Made by a program: the position numbers and the translations under genes. Below are positions 1 through 11,000 of a stretch of DNA of 64,000 bases, in pieces (position 1 is the first letter of the stretch; every line of letters starts with the position of its first letter). This stretch comes from Isoetes taiwanensis (Eukaryota > Streptophyta > Lycopodiopsida > Isoetales > Isoetaceae). The notes beneath the pieces are model-generated. The model worked only from the letters and a program-made list of their open reading frames with translations, was not told the origin of the DNA and made no database searches. Location of the stretch: the NCBI GenBank assembly GCA_021234155.1, contig JAJEKV010000087.1, positions 122,001-186,000 of the forward strand, read 5' to 3'.

Positions 1-1224
1 AGGGGATTCTCTACAATATGGACCTGCAAAAAGTACATGGAACTCTTTACAAGAATATCCAGCATGACAACTGCTAATATTTATCACCTGGTTATTCTGA
101 TGCGGTCTGTGAACTTGCCAGATTGCTTGTATAGGCAGAAGCAGATTCAAGGCGGGTCCCACATTTCTGTAGGCACATATGACGAGCAGGGATGGGTGAA
201 CAAGAAAAAGGTGAAGGAATATCAGTATTACATCACCCATATGTGCATTAACAGAAGCGACTCCAGGGTAACGTCGATATTGCCTGAGCTCGAGCTTCGT
301 TTGACATCGGTGAGCACAGCACCAAAGAACACCCCCTTGCCACCAATGCTTGTCACTGGTAATGAAGAAACTGATGAGAAAATGAGAAACAAATGGCATA
401 CTTACTTCACGGGTAAACCCAGATACAAGTTTGTCAGAATGGAAGGTGATCACGTGCTGAAGTGCCAGTTGAAGACATCATATGCTTACTACATTGTTGA
501 CCAGCTGGTGCCCAAGGATGGTTGTGTCCTTGATTTCTTCTCAGCTGGTACTGCTTCCCGTGTCGCCTTAATGCAGGGAAAGAAAAGTATTGCATTCGAA
601 AGCCAAGGTAAAGTATGCCGATTTCTTAGGGCTTTCTTGGATAAGCTTGAAAAAATGGTTTGCCACGGCACTGGGGAGACAGTTGAAGAGGAGAAAGCAG
701 ACACTACAAATGATCCCGACAAGATCAATATAAATATTACCCAGAAAACAGATATATCTAAGCTTGATGAAATCTTGGATCAAATGGATGAGAAGAGCTA
801 CGAGGAAAGGATGCAGGAGACGAAAAGACTTCTAGAGTCTACTGAGAAAGGTATTAATGCGCTAGAGCCTATGTTTCAAAAATTGGGGGCTTTAAACAAA
901 AGATTTGATGCCTACATGCCTTTCCTGACAGGCGGGTCAAATTTCGAATACATAGGAATGGACGTGGAACCTGCGCATCAGGAGGGTGAGCCAAGTGGTA
1001 CACAAGAGCACCAGGTTGTAGCCAAGAAAAAGACACCCAAAATCGACTGTGGTGTCCAAAATGGCGCATCGGTGGAAGACAGCGCAATGGATACTGAGAC
1101 GGAAGGACCGGATCCACATCTCCAAGTCCTTGCACAGGCCATGTCTGTAGACATCCCAAATGTAACAGGCTATACGGAGATGGACACATCCGAGGTTATA
1201 AGAAGGGGCCAGGATATCTGCTGA
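1..1224 (+). CDS. Gene B, 3' part, copy B1 (methyltransferase-fold domain, cut by window start)
   Basis: The frame is open from base 1 to a TGA at 1222-1224, and this is the best-preserved copy of the gene B C-terminus. In residues counted from the ATG at 37, positions about 145-200 read like the SAM-binding end of an N4/N6 DNA methyltransferase: a hydrophobic strand, then CVLDFFSAGT (about 163-172), then GKKSIAFE, matching the family pattern VLDPF-GSGTT...G-IGIE. The region about 240-290 is charged and probably helical (LDEILDQMDEKSYEERMQE). The tail is acidic, with no recognised domain. The residues upstream read VFIDIRGF in the other copies, where an active enzyme would have DPPY, so catalysis is doubtful. 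The methyltransferase assignment is inference from a short motif; a Rossmann-like domain of another kind is possible. Confidence 0.6.
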   Translation, partial: RGFSTIWTCKKYMELFTRISSMTTANIYHLVILMRSVNLPDCLYRQKQIQGGSHISVGTYDEQGWVNKKKVKEYQYYITHMCINRSDSRVTSILPELELRLTSVSTAPKNTPLPPMLVTGNEETDEKMRNKWHTYFTGKPRYKFVRMEGDHVLKCQLKTSYAYYIVDQLVPKDGCVLDFFSAGTASRVALMQGKKSIAFESQGKVCRFLRAFLDKLEKMVCHGTGETVEEEKADTTNDPDKININITQKTDISKLDEILDQMDEKSYEERMQETKRLLESTEKGINALEPMFQKLGALNKRFDAYMPFLTGGSNFEYIGMDVEPAHQEGEPSGTQEHQVVAKKKTPKIDCGVQNGASVEDSAMDTETEGPDPHLQVLAQAMSVDIPNVTGYTEMDTSEVIRRGQDIC

Positions 1225-2033
1225 GATAGGTGTTGTACCTGAATCAGTATCAGAAACCCAGATGGAGTAAATTCTGCCCCTCTGGCAAAGAAATGTACAT
1301 TGCTATATCTGAGGAATATAATGTATAAGGCTTTGAAGATTTGCACATCTTTGAGTTTTATTATTGTTTGAGTTTTGTTTCTTGTATAAACTTTCGGTGA
1401 CGCGATCTTTGCTAGCACTTTCTTAGGTTGATTGCCTTCTGCAGACTTCTTCTAAATTAAGAATTCGAATCATATGGTAGCTAAACAGCTCAAAATGTTC
1501 GCCACCGTGATCTTCGCTATCACTTTGTTTTCCTTTCATCCATATGTAGACCTAAACGGACTTGTGATCTTATATCCATGGGCTAGCTAAGCAACTTCAA
1601 ATCTTAAATCGTCAGCGATCCTGGCGAGTATTTTTTACTCTTTCTTGTGGACATCTCTTACTCTGAAAGGAGCTTGGGATAGCCTTATAAATGTCGAAAT
1701 CGGATACATCGCTGGTTGTGGTGGGAAATCATCGAAAAAAACGGCAACTTTTACTCTGTTGCAACCACTTACGGTGTTTTATAGACAACCAAGAACCTAT
1801 TTCATGCTAAACGAGAATTCCGAATTCTCTAATTAATTAATTCGTGCTTTCGTATGATGGTGGTGACATCCATATATGCACACAATTCTTGAAAGCACTC
1901 TTGAGAGCAAAAAAGTGGCTGCTCTTATTCTCTTATTAATGCCTCTTTGCTTCGAATGGCCATGAGTACACAAACATATGACTTTCATAACTATATGACT
2001 CTTGCCCAACTATTTTATGATTGGCCGTGTCGA
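1225..2033. other. Gene B 3' flank, no gene seen (U1)
   Basis: A/T-rich sequence downstream of gene B. The T-rich stretch near 1350-1385 could be the 3' UTR. Small open frames are not conserved in frame between units. The homologous stretches are 20643-21441, 44438-45231 and 60601-61399, and I see nothing further in them. Confidence 0.5.
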
Positions 2034-3250
2034 TGGCCATAAGCAACTAAGGGAAAAGCGATTCGAGTCTTTTCACCAAAGCGAGGGCTAAATACCAACT
2101 GTGGCAACCAATTAGTCTTGCTTGTGTGACCAACGTATCTCAAAATCTTAAAGATGGCTATTTCAATTATGGCCACACTTTAGAAAATGCATAGATCTCC
2201 AATCCTTCTAAACCTTTCTCAAAAAGCAAATCCATATCCTACTCGCCCATTGACTTCAAATAAACTCTCTAGACTCTCTTCTACAATAGGCGGTTATCGA
2301 GGAGGACATGCAAAGTTTCATTGAAATCAGGCCAGCCTAAATTGCAATATCGAATTGATGGCTCAAAATTCAAGTTGAGGACATATACACTCAAAATCTC
2401 TTTAGTATATCGAATGGCCATAATCAACCAGGGAAAATAGTTGAGCTTTTTCACCAAACTGAGGGGTAAATACCAACTATGGCAACAAATTTGTCCGGAA
2501 GCTTGTCGGGCCAACAAATCTCAAAATCTAAAAAGGGGTATTAGATTATGGCCACGCTTTAAAAATTGCTTAATTCTCAATCCTTTTCTAAATCTTTCCC
2601 CAAAAGCAAATCCATATCCTACTCGCCCATCATCTTCAAATAAACTATGGACTCTCTCTTCTAAAAGAGGCTCAAAAAGCAAATCCATATCCTACTCGCC
2701 CATCATCTTCAAATAAACTATGGACTCTCTCTTCTAAAAGAATTTTGTCGGAAGGACATGCAAAGTTTCATTGAAATCAGATTGCAATATCTCATCAAAG
2801 CTGACTCAAAATTGAAGTTGATGCATACACTCAAAATCCCTTTGATATATCAGCGGCCATAAGCAAGCCCGAGGAAAAGCGGTTGAGCCTTTTCACCAAA
2901 CCGAGGACTAAATACCAACTTGTGAGGCCAGCATATCTCAAAATATGAAAGAGGGTATTTCGATTATGGCCATGCTTTAAAAATGCATAAATCTCAATCC
3001 TTTCTAAATCTTTCCCCAAAGCAAATCCATATTCTACTCCACCCATCATTTTCAAATAAACTCTAAACTCTCTCTCTTAAAAGAGGGGTTATCGGAGGAC
3101 ATGCAAAGTTTCATTGAAATCAAATAAACTCTAAACTCTCTCTTCTAAAAGCGGAAGTTATCGGGAGGGACATGCAAAGTTTCATTGAAATCGAGAATGT
3201 CTAAATTGCAATATCTAATCGGCGATTGAAGTTGATGATATACAATCAAA
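2034..3250. repeat. Three-monomer satellite-like array (U1)
   Basis: Three degenerate direct repeats of about 380, 436 and 400 bp start at GGCCATAAGCAA-like words at 2034, 2415 and 2851. Each contains TTTTCACCAAA...GAGG, AAATACCAACT, TCAAAATCT, a TATGGCCA box, CAAATCCATATCCTACTC and GACATGCAAAGTTTCATTG in order. The second monomer holds an internal duplication of about 65 bp (around 2610-2740), and the third repeats its GACATGCAAAG box. No protein is evident; open frames here are by-products. It could be a minisatellite or a transposon subrepeat. Confidence 0.88.
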
Positions 3251-5065
3251 ATCCCTATGATATGTATAAAGAATAATGATGATGATATTGATATGCAATT
3301 TGGTAATTTTCCCATGCAATATTATCTAATTTGTCTTAATATTTACAACAAAAGATACAAGTTTACACATAATTCCTAATGCTTGATCATGCATACATTT
3401 TCTAAAGTTTATGTGTTAATGTTTTTGTGTCCATTAGATGAAGGTATGATTCCTTGAATATGCGGATCAGCGATGTGAACTTTTACACCTCGGACCCACT
3501 GTACATGGCCACGCTCCCCATCGCCTCCCATGCGTGAGCGAAAGAAAATAAAGAAATAAACAATAAACATTTGCACCCGGGAAGAAGACACAAAATTTAA
3601 TTTCCATATTCACGAGAACACGAAAAAGCGGAAACACGGTTACATCGCTTCCCATCTCGGGAAGCACACCATCTGCACTAAAAAATCGCCCCATTCTAAA
3701 GCATCTCAACTAATCCAATTGTACAACTCCATTTGGCCTCTACCCTCTAACAACCATGTCTCCATCCGGGCCGGTAGCGATAGGAAGAAGCATTTACCGC
3801 GTACCGGTATACTTTCCAAGGAAATCCATGGATGCAACAAGCGGTGATGCGTCTGGCTGTCTCTATACAGAGAATACACATTCGGGGAAGAAATCTCCTC
3901 ACAATCAACCAATCGAATAATAACGGAGGAGGGGCGAACCCTCAATCAATCCACAAGCTACGAAAAGTCGAATTACCCAAATGCTCTTTACGGAATACAC
4001 GGAAGAATCTCTTGACCTGCAAGCAAGCACCACCGCAAGATTGTGACGTGGAAGCCCCATCTCAATCCGGAGCACTTAGTGGTACGCTACTCCCAAAACA
4101 TCAACAATTACGACCCACAAGAAAACCCTCCTCCAAACAACCTTATAATATCATCTTAAATTATGATACGACTAAAGCCACGACCCTCTTAAGCGTCGCA
4201 CTTTCGATACTTGACCCAAGTTGGACTCAGAATCTTTGGTTCCAGTGGATTTGGGCTTTTAACATGCAAATCGCCCCTTGGGTTACGATTCCAGACACCC
4301 TAAGACTAACTTTAAGCAAATTTGGTACATATCGGGCTTGGGCTGATCACGGATCTCGACTCTAATTATGCGGCTATGGCCCCTTCCACATTTAATGCGG
4401 CCCTATTTCCTTGAGGTCACCCCTCTTGAACCTGGCCCCGGCCGGTCCCCCCCGCTTTGATCACGCCACCTCCATCGACACGCTCTTAGCGGTCCCGTGA
4501 AACGAGAAACACGCTATTTTTCGACCATGCAAGCCGCTCATGTCATAACAAAGGGAAAAAAACCCTCCCCTTTTTGGCCAACCTTCGCAATAATCATAGG
4601 AAAGACAAATTTTGGCGACGTAATTACTTTACAAATAATTGTTTCTATGCATTGTAATGTTAATGCATCAAAATCAGCTCCAACTATGCCATCGAATATG
4701 ACATTACTTACGTGATATTCAAAGATATAGACCCACAACCCTACACATGCATAAGGTTGCCCAACACACATTTCTAATTTCTTTAATTTATCAAGAATAA
4801 TGGCCCATTACCCTTCTAAATCTTCTAAAGCAATCTAGGCACTCCAACTGCTAGAGCATACGAGTAATGGCAAAAGAACTATCAACAAGGATTACACATT
4901 TATATTTACTTATATTATTAGTTATCAACGAGGGATAACTTAGATTACACATTTATATTTGCTTATTATGATGCCATACATAGATAATCAAGCTTGAGTG
5001 AGGGCAGAAACATACATAGATTAGATCGAACGATCGATCTAAGTAGATGGATTAGACCCGTCGAT
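3251..5065. other. Unassigned stretch between satellite and PLAT gene (U1)
   Basis: No gene can be supported. The plus frame 3832-4365 is open for 177 codons, but the other units break it and use other frames. A Pro-rich piece near 4400-4480 (best in U4: PVPPFDPPPPSTRS) may be a decayed coding fragment, possibly retroelement-like. Near 4884-4972 a GATTACACATTTATATTT word occurs twice. At 5027-5071 GATCGA words form short palindromes just past the PLAT stop. Confidence 0.4.
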
Positions 5066-5637
5066 CTAATAAGAGCGACTTCCAACGACGGCAATGTTAG
5101 TAGTGGCGCTGGCTGAAGCGCTTCAAACAAATCCAATCCATGGGCACCAAACATATGGGACAGAACCTTACCATCAGAGGTCTTAACCTTGATATCGATG
5201 CTCTCAAAGGACCATGACTTAAAGTCAGAATGATGTGTAACTTTAGCAGCACAAATGGATTTCAAGCAAGACTGATTTTTATACACAAAAGTATCGACAT
5301 GGTTTGCCTCAAAGTCGTCGCCTGGCGTGTCGAGTTCGTCTATGTCGACCACCTCTGAATCCTCAGCATCATAAATCCGAAGAGATACGTCTGAATCGGT
5401 ACCGATTCGGCCGGTCCTCACCTTGATCTCCAAAGTGCAATCTCCACCATTCTGTCAAAACAAAACATTCATCAATTCTATGCATAATATTGAACAATGC
5501 CAAACAAATTCTACTCCACCTGAGCCGTTGGTAGGGCAATATGATCCATAGATGCTTGCCCCCCGCGCTGAGACATAGATCAACATTAGGAGCACTAGAT
5601 TCAGCATTAGCAGACTGCCATACAAGGATGATGCCAT
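5066..5637 (-). CDS. PLAT/LH2-domain secreted protein, U1 copy
   Basis: Exon 1 (5515-5637) encodes 41 residues starting MASSLYGSLLMLNLVLLMLI, a clear signal peptide. A 63 nt intron (5452-5514; donor GTAGAA, acceptor TTTTGACAG) joins in phase 0 to exon 2 (about 5066-5451), which reads CTLEIKVRTGRIGTDSDVSL, then DTPGDDFEANHVDTF and CLKSICAAKV. This is the PLAT/LH2 beta-sandwich found in small plant stress-induced PLAT proteins, which act in the secretory pathway or cell wall. The protein would be about 170 residues, the usual size. In this copy one C is missing near 5127, shifting the last 20 or so codons compared with U2. The upstream region carries the duplicated telo-box motif. Confidence 0.82.
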
Positions 5638-5740
5638 TGCAATGGTTGAGTGTAGGCCTATGATGCTTTCCCACGGTCTGGTCTCATATATTATGGGCTA
5701 GGTTTTGCATGCCTTACAAATGGCAAAGAGACATCCAGTC

Positions 5741-5790
5741 ATTTCCCTAGGGTTTCTTCTTCCAGATTTCCCTAGGGTTTCTTCTTCCAG
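5741..5790. promoter_or_regulatory. 25 bp tandem duplication with telo-box, upstream of PLAT (U1)
   Basis: Two perfect head-to-tail copies of a 25 bp unit (5741-5765 and 5766-5790), each containing CCCTAGGGTTT, lie about 105-155 bp upstream of the PLAT start codon. On the PLAT strand each reads AAACCCTAGGG, the plant telo-box (AAACCCTA), a known promoter element often found near transcription starts. The function here is inference from position. Confidence 0.55.
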
Positions 5791-6836
5791 TGGTCCCCTC
5801 TCACGGCTTCCATACAGGGATGATGCCATTGCAATGGTTGAGTGCATGTGAAAATGATGGAAATTAAGAATGGACTAGAGGACCATGTACCAGTGGAAGC
5901 TAAACAATGGGCTTCAAAACCACTTCCAAGATTGCATAAATGGAAAGAAATCATGAGAAACTTGAACAACTCATATACTTGCATATTGTATTGTGCAGGC
6001 TAAATGATATTTTAAACCCGCAATTTGCTAGCAAAGTTTTCATGGTGCCCAATATACAATGGTATAATCTTGTGCAGTTAATTCCTTTGCACCAATCCAG
6101 TCTCTTTGAGACGATAGATACTGTTATGCTTTCTGATATTTTACATGACAGATGATGCAAATACACAATCCTAACTAATGCCATAAGAACTCTTGGATCT
6201 TATAGAAACTTGCATAGGAAGTAGGAAGTGCTGTTGAATGGCAGCTCCTACATCGAAGCTTATTAGTACAATAAATATTCAGTAATGTTCAGATTTAAGG
6301 CTACAACCATGCAGGCTTGCAGTAAGTTTCATCATAAAATGGCCAACCTCAGATTCGTTTGGGAGAATCAGAATATTTCATATCTTCTGATACTAGTACC
6401 AGTGTATGCAATAAATTGCCTCACATTTGATCATTACTAAAATAAGCTCCTCAAAAACACAGAGAAAATGTGTGGGTGGATTGTCTGATCTTCAAGGTCT
6501 TAGTCTTCTTTCGCATGACAAGATCGGGTAAAATGAGTAGGGACGAACTATTCAGCTATAAGATTTCTCACAGGAATATCAAAGCTATATTATGATTCAT
6601 AGGCGAGAACTTCTATACAGAATGAGTGTACAACAAACCAAACCCAATGTTGATTGCATCATGAACAGATTAAAGTCTGAAGCTCTTAACAAACTACAGC
6701 CATTTAAATACCTACATTTAAGTGCAGCAAACTCGGGTCCACTTGCCCAACATATTTCAATCAAATAGACATAGAAGAACAAAGTCAGGAGGACAAAATT
6801 GCAGCATGAATTGGAGAAAAATGCACTAACCTCTGC
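5791..6836. other. PLAT upstream region to PPR fragment (U1)
   Basis: No gene seen. It includes the word GGATGATGCCATTGCAATGG twice (around the PLAT start, 5626-5645, and again at 5819-5838), a diverged direct repeat about 190 bp apart. U1 and U3 lack 63 bp that U2 has at 25995-26057. The homologues 25205-26314 and 48923-49957 hold nothing more. Confidence 0.45.
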
Positions 6837-7385
6837 TTAAATGTAAAAGGATTTGTACACATATGCATATCCAGTGCTATGGCTTCCATGTGAATTGAGA
6901 ACATACGACACACCATTTTCAGGGCTGATCTCAACCAGATGCTGAAAATATCTCTCTTCTGCATCAGCCTCCCCATACGTTCTGCAGGCACTCAGCAAAG
7001 CTAACCATATTTCTCTACACAAAGAATCAGTCTACAGATCTGATCGATTCAATTCCCTTGTACAACTGCGAAAAGATCAATCATACAAGCATAATGATGT
7101 ATGCTTGGTACAATGCCATATTTCATGCTCATACTCTTGAAGTAAGTTAGGCATAAGAATAAGAATGTCACAGCATCTGGCACCATGTGCATTTGACGGC
7201 CCCTTTCTAGAGCTCCTATGCTGCCACAAGGATTCAAGGTAGCAAGAAATGTAACAGTATTTGGCCATACACCTTCATGTTGTATTTGCCCAAAGCATTC
7301 AACTGCTTGCTCTCCAAGTCCATTCTCAGCATACCATACCCGGCAATGAGGGTCTTCCAAGAGACAACGACTATGATTAGGGATG
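6837..7385 (-). pseudogene. PLS-type PPR gene fragment (U1), minus strand
   Basis: Read 5' to 3' on the minus strand, fragments appear in the right order for the C-terminal part of a plant PLS-class PPR protein: VVSWKTLIAGY; after a one-base shift WYAENGLGEQAVECFGQIQ; NTVTFLATLNPCGSIGALER; PDAVTFLFLC; MKYGIVPSIHHYACMIDLF; and IWLALLSACRTYGEADAEE, then PENGVSYVL. Intact members are organelle RNA-binding proteins. The middle of the array is collapsed (GRQMH is followed directly by VPDAVTF) and frames shift, so this is a remnant. U1 carries a few bases (AAGTTAGGC) at 7141-7149 that U2 and U3 partly lack. The wording resembles fern PPRs. Confidence 0.82.
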
Positions 7386-7401
7386 TGTCAAATACTTCTC
7401 G

Positions 7402-7447
7402 AACCTCCTTAATAATTCCTTGATAACCTCCTTAATAATTCCTTGAG
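7402..7447. repeat. 23 bp tandem duplication between the PPR fragments (U1)
   Basis: Two copies of a unit beginning AACCTCCTTAATAATTCCTT (7402-7424 and 7425-7447), differing at the last base. The pair is present in all units, at 26876-26921 in U2 and 50523-50568 in U3. Confidence 0.9.
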
Positions 7448-7549
7448 AATTACATTCCAAGAGACAATGTCTTTAGTTCTTAATGTAAGCGCTGGTAAGT
7501 GAGCCATTCCAGGGCACCTTACCTTAAGGCTTTCAATTTCTCTTAACAA

Positions 7550-7744
7550 ATGCTTGAAAGGAATGTAGTCTCATGCACTATAATTATTTCAGCCTTTGCA
7601 CGCCAGGGTCTGCTCAATGAAGTCAAGGAACCCTTCAAAGGGATGCCTCAGAAACACATCGTATCCTGGATTGCACTATTTTTTGGCCGTGGCAACTTTT
7701 TCATCTCTTTTCTTGGCCTGGATCCACATAATGGATCCACATAA
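7550..7744 (+). pseudogene. PPR motif fragment on the plus strand (U1)
   Basis: An isolated pair of PPR motifs: ERNVVSCTIIISAFARQGLL, then EPFKGMPQKHIVSWIALF (compare the usual PERNVVSWTTMI...LF-GMPQKNIVSWNAL). It lies head-to-head with the minus-strand PPR fragment about 170 bp away, so one of the two was inverted or they come from different genes. No start or continuation is found. Confidence 0.72.
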
Positions 7745-8081
7745 TATGACCATCATGGTATGGTCTGCACGAGGCAGCTGAACACATGGTCAAGTTTTTT
7801 TGAAGACTGTGTGTGTGAAATGTGCTGTGCATAGAGAGAACTCTGGAGGCATGTAAACTGTTCACTTTTTTTTTTAAATGAAAAACCTATACTATAAAAG
7901 GGCCGCCGTTATCCCTCGGCCTCGGCGGCCGAGCCCCATAATCATTGGGCAGCGTATAATTATTGGGTGACCATTATATCGCCCAAAATTAATGGGTGTT
8001 CTACTAACGTCAACACTCATTGAAATTGGGGTGGCATGTGAACCATTGAAATTGGGGTGGCCATGGTTAAGGTAGCTAGCC
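7745..8081. repeat. Short A/T-rich repeat family left of the TIR element (U1)
   Basis: CCCATAATCATTGGGCAGCG, TATAATTATTGGGTG, ATTAATGGGTGTT and TTGAAATTGGGGTGG (twice) recur in diverged form at 11380-11470 and 11550-11750, on the other side of the TIR element. A GGCCTCGGCGGCCGAG palindrome lies near 7917-7933. The TIR element thus landed inside an older repeat cluster. U2: 27219-27561; U3: 50866-51202. Confidence 0.6.
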
Positions 8082-8084
8082 TGA

Positions 8085-11000
8085 GGGTCTATTCGCACCA
8101 ATGGTGAAGTTTAGTTAACTTAACTTTTATCGTTAAGTTAAGTTAATACTAACCGGGTGATTGCCTTCGCACCAAAACTAGTTAAAAATTTTAGTTAGGC
8201 TAACTTAACGGAAAACCATTTCGCTTTTCGTTTAGTTAAAAATTTGGTTAAAAAATAACTTAACTAGCTAACTAAATGCTTTGAACATGTCTAGTTAAGT
8301 TAGCCAAAGGCATAAATTATTATAAGCACATTTAATTAAACTTAAAGTGACCTCTATGAGGTCATTTAACTTTTAGTGCTAATTTTTAATTTAGTTAACT
8401 TCTAGTTAATTTTGCTAACTTAAGCGAATAAGATCACGAAGACAACTTTAGTTAGTGTTTTTGGTTAAAAAGTTAACTAAATTCTTAACTATATCACTAT
8501 ACTAGTAATAGTGCCGGCGTTCTTTGGGCTAATGTTAAGGACCTTGTTAGCGAATTTACTCGATTCAATCCATGGACCTTGCAATTTTTCGTAGGGACTT
8601 GTCTATGTTTTAATAGGTTCATGTTTACCCCGCAAGTTTTATAGGAACTTCATGTTTGCGTAAGAAAGGAAAAAGACATTGTAGAAAGGTTTAAATCACT
8701 TCCAATTGTTTAATACATGAAATGTATATGCAGCAGATAATTCAGACAGACCTCTTCATTGAGGATGCATATACAAAACCCAACTCGCACATGGTTATCA
8801 TTAATACCTAGTGCACCTCCCAATGAAGAACAATTATTCATAGTGTACATATAATATTAGCAATAACCACACGTGGTAGAGTTTAGATCTTATTGGCTTG
8901 GTGTATCCATCGAATGTCCTTTGTATTCATGTGTACTCTATAAGTAGATGCTTCAACCATATATGCTTTGCTTCGATTATTACTTATGGCATTATACATA
9001 TAGTTTTGTTTTGGTTAACAAACTATTTATGGCCAATTATTTGTTATATCCTTTGGAACTAAGGTTGTTTTGATTAACAAATTATTTACGACCATTGTTC
9101 TGAGTTGGCTTATACAGGTTTTGATGTTGTAGAAGTTGGTGTTTGACAATGGAGCAAGTATTTGGAAATGGAACCTTATTTATGGTGTCTCAAGATGGCA
9201 AATCCAGAATATCATACAACCTGGCTTGTAATTTAAGGTATGATATTGTTATCGAATAATACCAATATCACATTTACATATATGACCAGCACCACATCCT
9301 AAGGATCTACTCATCGATACATGACAACATCATCATTCTCAAAGCGTGACCATAAGCGAGAACTTGAGAGCATGCTAATTAGCATCATAATTACAAAGTT
9401 AATTTGCATCTTGAGTTAGCTCTACCCGATGTAAGCAAGAATCTTTGGTGTTTCACAAATAAAACCTATCTAATAATCAAAGGTGGAATTGACTTTTATG
9501 CTTGTGAATAAATCGCCATGCATTCATAATTACAATTTTGAATGATGAGAACATCCGAAACACAATATCTTATTGTGGAAATATGCATACTTGTTCTTTC
9601 AGTAGAATCTAAAAGATTAATCAAGTCCATTAGCAAGGCGGTGAAGCCCTTAGTATCAACAACACTGGAAAAGCGCTTTTGTTTTGCCATATAATTGTAT
9701 TTATGTTCGGAGATTTGAGAAAATTTGATGAAATTCATGGGAGATTTTTACTTTAAGCTAAATATCATAATATGATTTGAAAAGATAAAATTCCACTTAC
9801 AGATAATTGTAATCTCTTTTTGCTTAGCCTACTATTATTGGGGAAATGATAACATCTTCGAAGGTCCGCTAATTTAACCAAAGGGGCATTATGCCTACAA
9901 TTTGTATAACTTAGCGGGAACTATGATGGCAATGCAATGCCCCCGAGAAATTAATGTTGTGCTACATGATCGACCACACCTTCAAAGCGGCGCCATGGGA
10001 ATCTCGGTAAGAAGAAATGCCAAAAATCTAGGGCAAATGCAAGCTGCAATCCAAGAACAAAACCCGGATGGAAGCTCTAGAGGATCGATATCAAGGGCGA
10101 CAAATGCAACAAACTACACGGATCTGAAGTCACGGTATATGTTTTAGGTTCGTTGGTGAAATCCAAGAACAAATGTAGGAGCAAGATGAAGGATCACTCC
10201 GGTCCATAAGCATAAGTGTTGTGCAAATCCATAAACTTCACCTTCAATTGGCTTGTGTAATTTGTGAACTGGCATGTGTAAATCCACAACCTTTCACTTC
10301 TTCAACCGACACTGTGTAAATCGTGGCATGGCATAGAGGAAGAATCCGAGGCGGTCAAAGAAGATCTAGAGGTTTGACAAAAGGGGCGTGAGAAAATGTC
10401 TCATGGCGTATTCTTGTGGTGCGTGAGAAAAAAACTTCGGTGTCATTTGGAAGCTGGTGTCGAACATTGCCCTTTCCATTCAAGCGGTCTAGGCATAGGC
10501 ATGCACCAAAATTTCTTGTCCCAAGAAAGTCGATTTGGTGCGGATTCAAGGTTGAGGCTTACGAATGTTGTTATTGCCACTTGCCGCCATTACGCCATGT
10601 TCTACCATTTGTGAAGCTTCACCACGGCCAAAGAGGAAGCTTCACCGGCCGCGTTTCAAGAGGAATGGCCCCAGTAATGAAAAAAAAAGAGCAATCTTAG
10701 CAGCCCAAGAGGAGCCTAAGGACATAACACGGTCACCAGCAGAGGGCGTCGCCATACGTGCACTACCCAAAAGCGGGTTACCAACAACCTAGCCGACCTT
10801 TCACAAAAACAAATCCATGGCTTCACCGTTCCTAAGAAGGAAATCCGAATTGCTTGTGATTAAAACCAAAACTTGAATATCCTTTTTTGTGTGCCGGTCT
10901 TTATAGCTCGCAATTGAAATAGCTTTGTGAAGCTCTATGACCGTGGAGCATGCATACGGGGAGGAATCCGGCGGACCTCTTCCTAAATCGCTAGAGCGAA

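Noticed and set aside
937-1189. Minus-strand open frames opposite the gene B tail
   Set aside because: They mirror the plus-strand coding frame and have no independent support; the homologues in U2 and U4 exist only for the same reason.
2034-3250. CRISPR-like or centromeric array
   Set aside because: The monomers are large, degenerate and number only three, with no spacers; the plant context excludes CRISPR, and a centromeric role cannot be claimed from three copies.
3832-4365. A 177-codon plus-strand open frame between satellite and PLAT gene
   Set aside because: The frame is not kept in U2, U3 or U4, the protein resembles nothing, and the stretch has many copy differences; kept only as an unassigned region.
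5027-5071. GATCGA palindromes as a terminator or hairpin regulatory element
   Set aside because: Low-complexity GATC repeats just past the PLAT stop; no further evidence of function.
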